A stretch of DNA of 8,096 bases from JAAYHV01 sp035268985 (GTDB lineage: Bacteria; Bacillota; Clostridia; Peptostreptococcales; Anaerovoracaceae). How positions within the stretch are numbered: the first letter of the stretch is position 1; each line of letters opens with the position of its first letter. A program made the translations under genes and the position numbers. The DNA lies in NCBI GenBank assembly GCA_035268985.1, contig DATFJV010000069.1, forward strand, positions 1-8,096, in the 5' to 3' direction. This document shows positions 5,653 through 8,096 of this stretch, piece by piece. The notes under the pieces are model-generated. The model saw only the letters and a program-made list of their open reading frames with translations, had not been told where the DNA came from and did no database searches.

Positions 5653-5986
5653 AAGGAACTTGCGATATCAAATGACCTAAATGCCCTAGCTACTGATTTG
5701 GAAGAATTTAAACTAGGGGTATCTGATGTAAGATGAAGATTTTGAATTAGCTGGACTAAAATCAGCTATGTCAGAAGATGATATAGGCGTAGTAATAACC
5801 TTTAATTCTCAGTCCATGGAATCCGTTGGTGGACCAATGCTTATGGAAGGCGATAATTGTATTAATCCACTTAATTGGAAAACAGATGGGACACTTGCGG
5901 ATGCAAGCTTAAATAAAGGAAGTCAATTCTTTAATGATGCCACGACAGGTGCCTTAATGACTATTGATTTAGATAAAAATGATTAA
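5653..5986 (+). pseudogene. Probable frameshifted gene remnant (C-terminal part of an unknown protein)
   Basis: Two reading frames appear to continue one another. Frame A (5653-5730) reads KELAISNDLNALATDLEEF KLGVSDVR and stops at TGA. One base out of step, frame B (5732-5983) reads DEDFELAGLKSAMSEDD, then IGVVITFNSQSMESVGGPM and further, to DLDKND. Dropping one A in GATGTAAGATGAAGAT (about 5725-5740) would join them as ...GVSDV-DEDFEL.... A GAAAGGA sequence lies at 5651-5657, but no usable start codon follows in frame A. The ATG at 5768 in frame B has no ribosome binding site, so the 72-residue product starting there is doubtful. The residues have the character of a secreted or surface protein's C-terminal domain (many Gly, Asn, Asp, Thr), and a sortase lies nearby, but no LPxTG- or NPxTN-like sorting signal is present. 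The family is not recognised. The end overlaps the next gene's start (ATGATTAA). Confidence 0.5.
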
Positions 5987-6317
5987 AGAAAAATATAAGG
6001 AAATTAATAAAAAGATTAAAATGATATATTCAGCATACAAAAATCCCCGCGTGGGATTTTTTGCTAATTTTATGATTATATTAACTTTGGTTTATGCCTT
6101 ATCACCAGTAGATCTAATACCAGACTTTATACCAGTATTAGGATATTTGGATGACTTAATAATACTGCCCATACTTATATTCATATGCTTTAAACTAATA
6201 CCAGATGATATTGAATACGAAGAAGTTGAATTAAAAGGCAAGTGGTATTATGCACTTCCAATAATAGCAATATGGATATTAATAATATGCCTAATTGTAT
6301 TTAAATGGATAATTTGA
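5979..6317 (+). CDS. YkvA/DUF1232 family small membrane protein
   Basis: This 112-residue protein carries the family hallmark YALSPVDLIPDFIPVLG followed by YLDDL (39-60), which identifies PF06803 with high certainty. A basic N-terminal helix (about 1-25) precedes the motif, a hydrophobic segment overlaps it (about 30-47), another follows (about 61-73), and a C-terminal membrane segment is clear (about 91-111). The function of the family is not established; YkvA-like proteins occur across bacteria as small membrane proteins. The start overlaps the stop of the upstream remnant by 8 bp and has no clear Shine-Dalgarno. Translation may have depended on coupling to the now-broken upstream frame. 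A start at the internal ATG (6021) would remove the basic helix and is less likely. Confidence 0.85.
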   Translation: MIKEKYKEINKKIKMIYSAYKNPRVGFFANFMIILTLVYALSPVDLIPDFIPVLGYLDDLIILPILIFICFKLIPDDIEYEEVELKGKWYYALPIIAIWILIICLIVFKWII

Positions 6318-6323
6318 TATAAT
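6295..6323 (+). promoter_or_regulatory. Extended -10 promoter for the sortase gene, inside the end of the DUF1232 gene
   Basis: A perfect extended -10, TGATATAAT (6315-6323), has a weak -35 TTGTAT (6295-6300) at 17-bp spacing. Transcription would begin near 6330, leaving a leader of only about 20 nt containing the AAGGAG (6340-6345). The sortase can thus be expressed separately from the genes upstream. Confidence 0.55.
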
Positions 6324-6351
6324 CGGAATATATTAATTTAAGGAGATATTT

Positions 6352-7083
6352 ATGACGAAGAAAACGAGAAAAATACTACTAGGAGTACTAGGGCTAATTG
6401 TTGTGCTTTGTGCAGCATTTTTAATAAATTCATACATGGCAAGTAAAAATGCTGAGAATGCAGTGGATGAAATTAAAGAAGAAATAGTAGATGTAAAGCC
6501 TGATATTCCCATAGACTTTGATGCAGTATGGGAGATAAATGAAGATGTAATAGGATGGATTAAAGTGGAAGGAACGGAAGTAGATTATCCAATTCTTCAG
6601 CATCCTACTAAAGATAACTACTATATGGATCATGACATAGAAGACGTACAGGCATGGATACCAGGATCTATATATATTAATCTAAATAACAGTCCAGACT
6701 TTATGGATAATAACACGGTCATATATGGCCATAATATGGGCAATAAGACCATGTTTGGCACACTTATGGACTTTTATACTGAAGACTTCTTTAATGAGCA
6801 CAGTGAGATAATTATCTATACTCCTGAGCATATATATACTTACGAGATATTTGCGGCAGTAACTTATAATAACAAGCTAATACCCGCTCTATATGATTTA
6901 GATACTAAGAGCGGCTATCAAGCCTTTATAGACTCCCTATACGAGACAAGCAGTTCAAGAAACCATTATACTGATAGGGAAGTTACCACGGATGATAAGA
7001 TTATAACTTTGTCAACATGTACAATAGATCATGATCATAACTATAGGTTTTTGATTGGAGCAGTACTTGTAAATGAGGAGTAA
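6352..7083 (+). CDS. srtB: Class B sortase (cysteine transpeptidase)
   Basis: This 243-residue membrane-anchored enzyme has a basic N-terminus and one membrane segment (about 8-28), a linker rich in acidic residues (33-60), and the sortase domain (about 60-240). Catalytic residues are visible: H127 in IYGHNM, C223 in TLSTCT and R232 in HNYRFLIGA. The WEINEDVIGWIKVEGTEVDYP segment (60-80) and the helix-containing insertion around LIPALYDLDTKSGYQAF (176-192) are typical of class B. It would cleave a sorting signal in secreted proteins and link them to cell-wall peptidoglycan outside the membrane. Class B enzymes are often encoded next to their substrate, but no intact substrate is found here. 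The only candidate neighbour is the broken gene at 5653-5986, which lacks a sorting signal. AAGGAG lies 6 nt before the ATG. Confidence 0.95.
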   Translation: MTKKTRKILLGVLGLIVVLCAAFLINSYMASKNAENAVDEIKEEIVDVKPDIPIDFDAVWEINEDVIGWIKVEGTEVDYPILQHPTKDNYYMDHDIEDVQAWIPGSIYINLNNSPDFMDNNTVIYGHNMGNKTMFGTLMDFYTEDFFNEHSEIIIYTPEHIYTYEIFAAVTYNNKLIPALYDLDTKSGYQAFIDSLYETSSSRNHYTDREVTTDDKIITLSTCTIDHDHNYRFLIGAVLVNEE

Positions 7084-7097
7084 AAGATTAAATAGGT

Positions 7098-7177
7098 AAG
7101 AGCTTAAGTGATGACATAAAGTCCTAATTACCATTGGTGTAATTATATGGGAAAGCTATTTTACTTGAGCTCTTTTT
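7098..7177 (+). terminator. Two-tier hairpin with T-tract after the sortase gene
   Basis: The outer stem pairs AAGAGCTTAAGT (7098-7109) with ACTTGAGCTCTT (7163-7174): 12 pairs with one G-U, extendable by two more. It is followed directly by a T-run (7173-7177). Inside lies a second perfect stem, TAATTAC (7125-7131) with GTAATTA (7139-7145). The position 15 bp after the sortase stop and the T-run fit a rho-independent terminator. The unusually long interior suggests either a branched RNA or an inserted palindrome. Confidence 0.6.
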
Positions 7178-7178
7178 A

Positions 7179-7447
7179 ATTGTAAGGGCAGTATTTACAC
7201 TTGATAATCTAAGCTTATTAGACGGGAAAGCAGAAAAGGTAAGAGAATTAAATAATGCACCAGCAGATGGTGATAAAAAAGGGTGGTAGAGTTAATAATA
7301 CAATAACCCATTATATGTCAACTAATATTACCTAAAATAAATTCATATATAGCCAATGAATTAAAGAATTATAGCTTTAATGATAGTGGGTTTATAACAG
7401 TTTATGGGGAATCGGTAGAGGGCAATTTTTATTATAAATCGAAGTAA
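7179..7447 (+). pseudogene. Traces of decayed reading frames between sortase and acetyltransferase
   Basis: Two open runs lacking start codons look coding in composition. One (7179-7289) reads IVRAVFTLDNLSLLDGKAEK, then VRELNNAPADGDKKGW and a stop. The other, in a different frame (7307-7447), contains KINSYIANELKNYSFNDSG followed by FITVYGESVEGNFYYKSK and a stop. Both have protein-like residue mixes, unlike the stop-rich A+T spacer elsewhere. They may be pieces of one broken gene or of two. No family is recognised. Apart from these traces and the hairpin, nothing else was seen in the 400-bp gap. Confidence 0.35.
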
Positions 7448-7470
7448 CTAACAACAGATAATTTCTATAT

Positions 7471-7477
7471 AAAGGTG
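7471..7477 (+). promoter_or_regulatory. Ribosome binding site AAAGGTG for the acetyltransferase
   Basis: AAAGGTG ends 4 nt before the ATG at 7482, a short but workable spacing. It supports this start, which also begins the conserved MNLIIREMKREDI segment. Confidence 0.55.
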
Positions 7478-7481
7478 AAAG

Positions 7482-8081
7482 ATGAATTTGATAATTAGGG
7501 AAATGAAAAGAGAAGATATAGATAATGTAGCTAAGCTATATTATCAAGGCTTTTGGGATAAATTAAAAGCATTGGAAGATTTGCCATATGAAAATGCTAA
7601 AGGTTTAATAAAAGATTTTTTGTTATTCAATGAAGATAATTTTAAGCTGTATAAAGTGGCTAAAGTCGATGAAAATGTAATTGGAATGATTAAGCTATTA
7701 AGTAAAGAAGATAAAGAAATCTATGGAAACATAAATGAAAAAGATAAAAAGGAAATTGGATATATAAAACTTGTTAAAGCAGGAATTGTATTAAAGATAT
7801 TTGAACATAGCGTTAAGAAGGATAACCTATATATTGATACTGTGGTCGTAGATGATAGTTACCGGGGATCGGGAATAGGTGGAAAGCTTCTTTTGGAAGC
7901 TTTCAAAGAAACTGAAAGAAAAGGTAAGAAAAAAACTTCCCTTGTGGTAATTAAAAGAAATGAAAATGCTAAAAAGCTTTATGAGAATATGGGATTTGAA
8001 GTTACTAAAGTAGGAAGAAGTAAAATGTTGAGAAAATTATCTAATATAGATGGGTACTATTTTATGGAAAGAAAACTATAA
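7482..8081 (+). CDS. GNAT-family N-acetyltransferase
   Basis: This 199-residue cytosolic protein is predicted to transfer an acetyl group from acetyl-CoA to an amine. The N-terminus LIIREMKREDIDNVAKLYYQGF (3-24) is the usual first strand and helix. The acetyl-CoA pyrophosphate loop is clear: VDDSYRGSGIGGKLL (123-137), matching R-x-x-G-x-G. NENAKKLYENMGFE (160-173) is the late helix-strand with the commonly catalytic Tyr (Y167). A Lys/Asp-rich insertion (about 74-115) between the early strands and the CoA loop is longer than in minimal GNATs and may shape substrate choice. The substrate cannot be deduced; many such proteins act on ribosomal proteins, amino acids or antibiotics. The gene appears to stand alone, with the window ending 15 bp after its stop. 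Confidence 0.93.
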   Translation: MNLIIREMKREDIDNVAKLYYQGFWDKLKALEDLPYENAKGLIKDFLLFNEDNFKLYKVAKVDENVIGMIKLLSKEDKEIYGNINEKDKKEIGYIKLVKAGIVLKIFEHSVKKDNLYIDTVVVDDSYRGSGIGGKLLLEAFKETERKGKKKTSLVVIKRNENAKKLYENMGFEVTKVGRSKMLRKLSNIDGYYFMERKL

Positions 8082-8096
8082 TAGTTAAAATTGTAA

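Noticed and set aside
6430..6633. 67-codon minus-strand ORF opposite the sortase
   Set aside because: Antisense to conserved sortase sequence, no supporting signal.

Overview
The window is AT-rich DNA from a low-GC Firmicute, most likely a clostridial-type anaerobe. The evidence is strong AGGAGG-type ribosome binding sites, A/T-rich codon use, a class B sortase and a NimA-like flavoprotein. The species cannot be named from the sequence.

Left edge (1-1600): the window opens inside the 3' end of a gene whose product resembles the C-terminus of DUF2326 ATPases, the ATPase part of predicted ABC three-component (ABC-3C) conflict systems. Next is a scar of IS3-family elements. A GC-rich patch carries one IS end (421-442). 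A second, outward-facing end (531-552) lies about 90 bp away and belongs to a minus-strand DDE transposase (orfB, 568-1491). That element has lost its 5' part: only about 21 codons of orfA remain, and no matching terminal repeat is seen before the next gene.

Middle (1600-5630): a pRiA4b ORF-3-like protein is followed by a gene-free stretch of about 350 bp. This stretch holds an 18-bp direct repeat (17/18) with 60-bp spacing and a good sigma-A-type promoter. The promoter drives a large fusion of an APC amino-acid permease with two UspA-like domains. A NimA/PNPOx-like flavoprotein and a 67-residue protein of unknown function follow as a tight pair.

Right part (5630-8096): a probable frameshifted gene remnant overlaps the start of a YkvA/DUF1232 membrane protein. 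A class B sortase follows, with its own extended -10 promoter inside the end of the DUF1232 gene. After the sortase comes a two-tier hairpin with a T-tract, taken as a terminator, then about 300 bp with traces of decayed reading frames, then a GNAT acetyltransferase.

The genes do not form one pathway. The window looks like an accessory region in decay: the edge of a possible defence locus, IS remnants and at least two gene remnants, between intact housekeeping or stress genes. No CRISPR array, tRNA or rRNA was seen.
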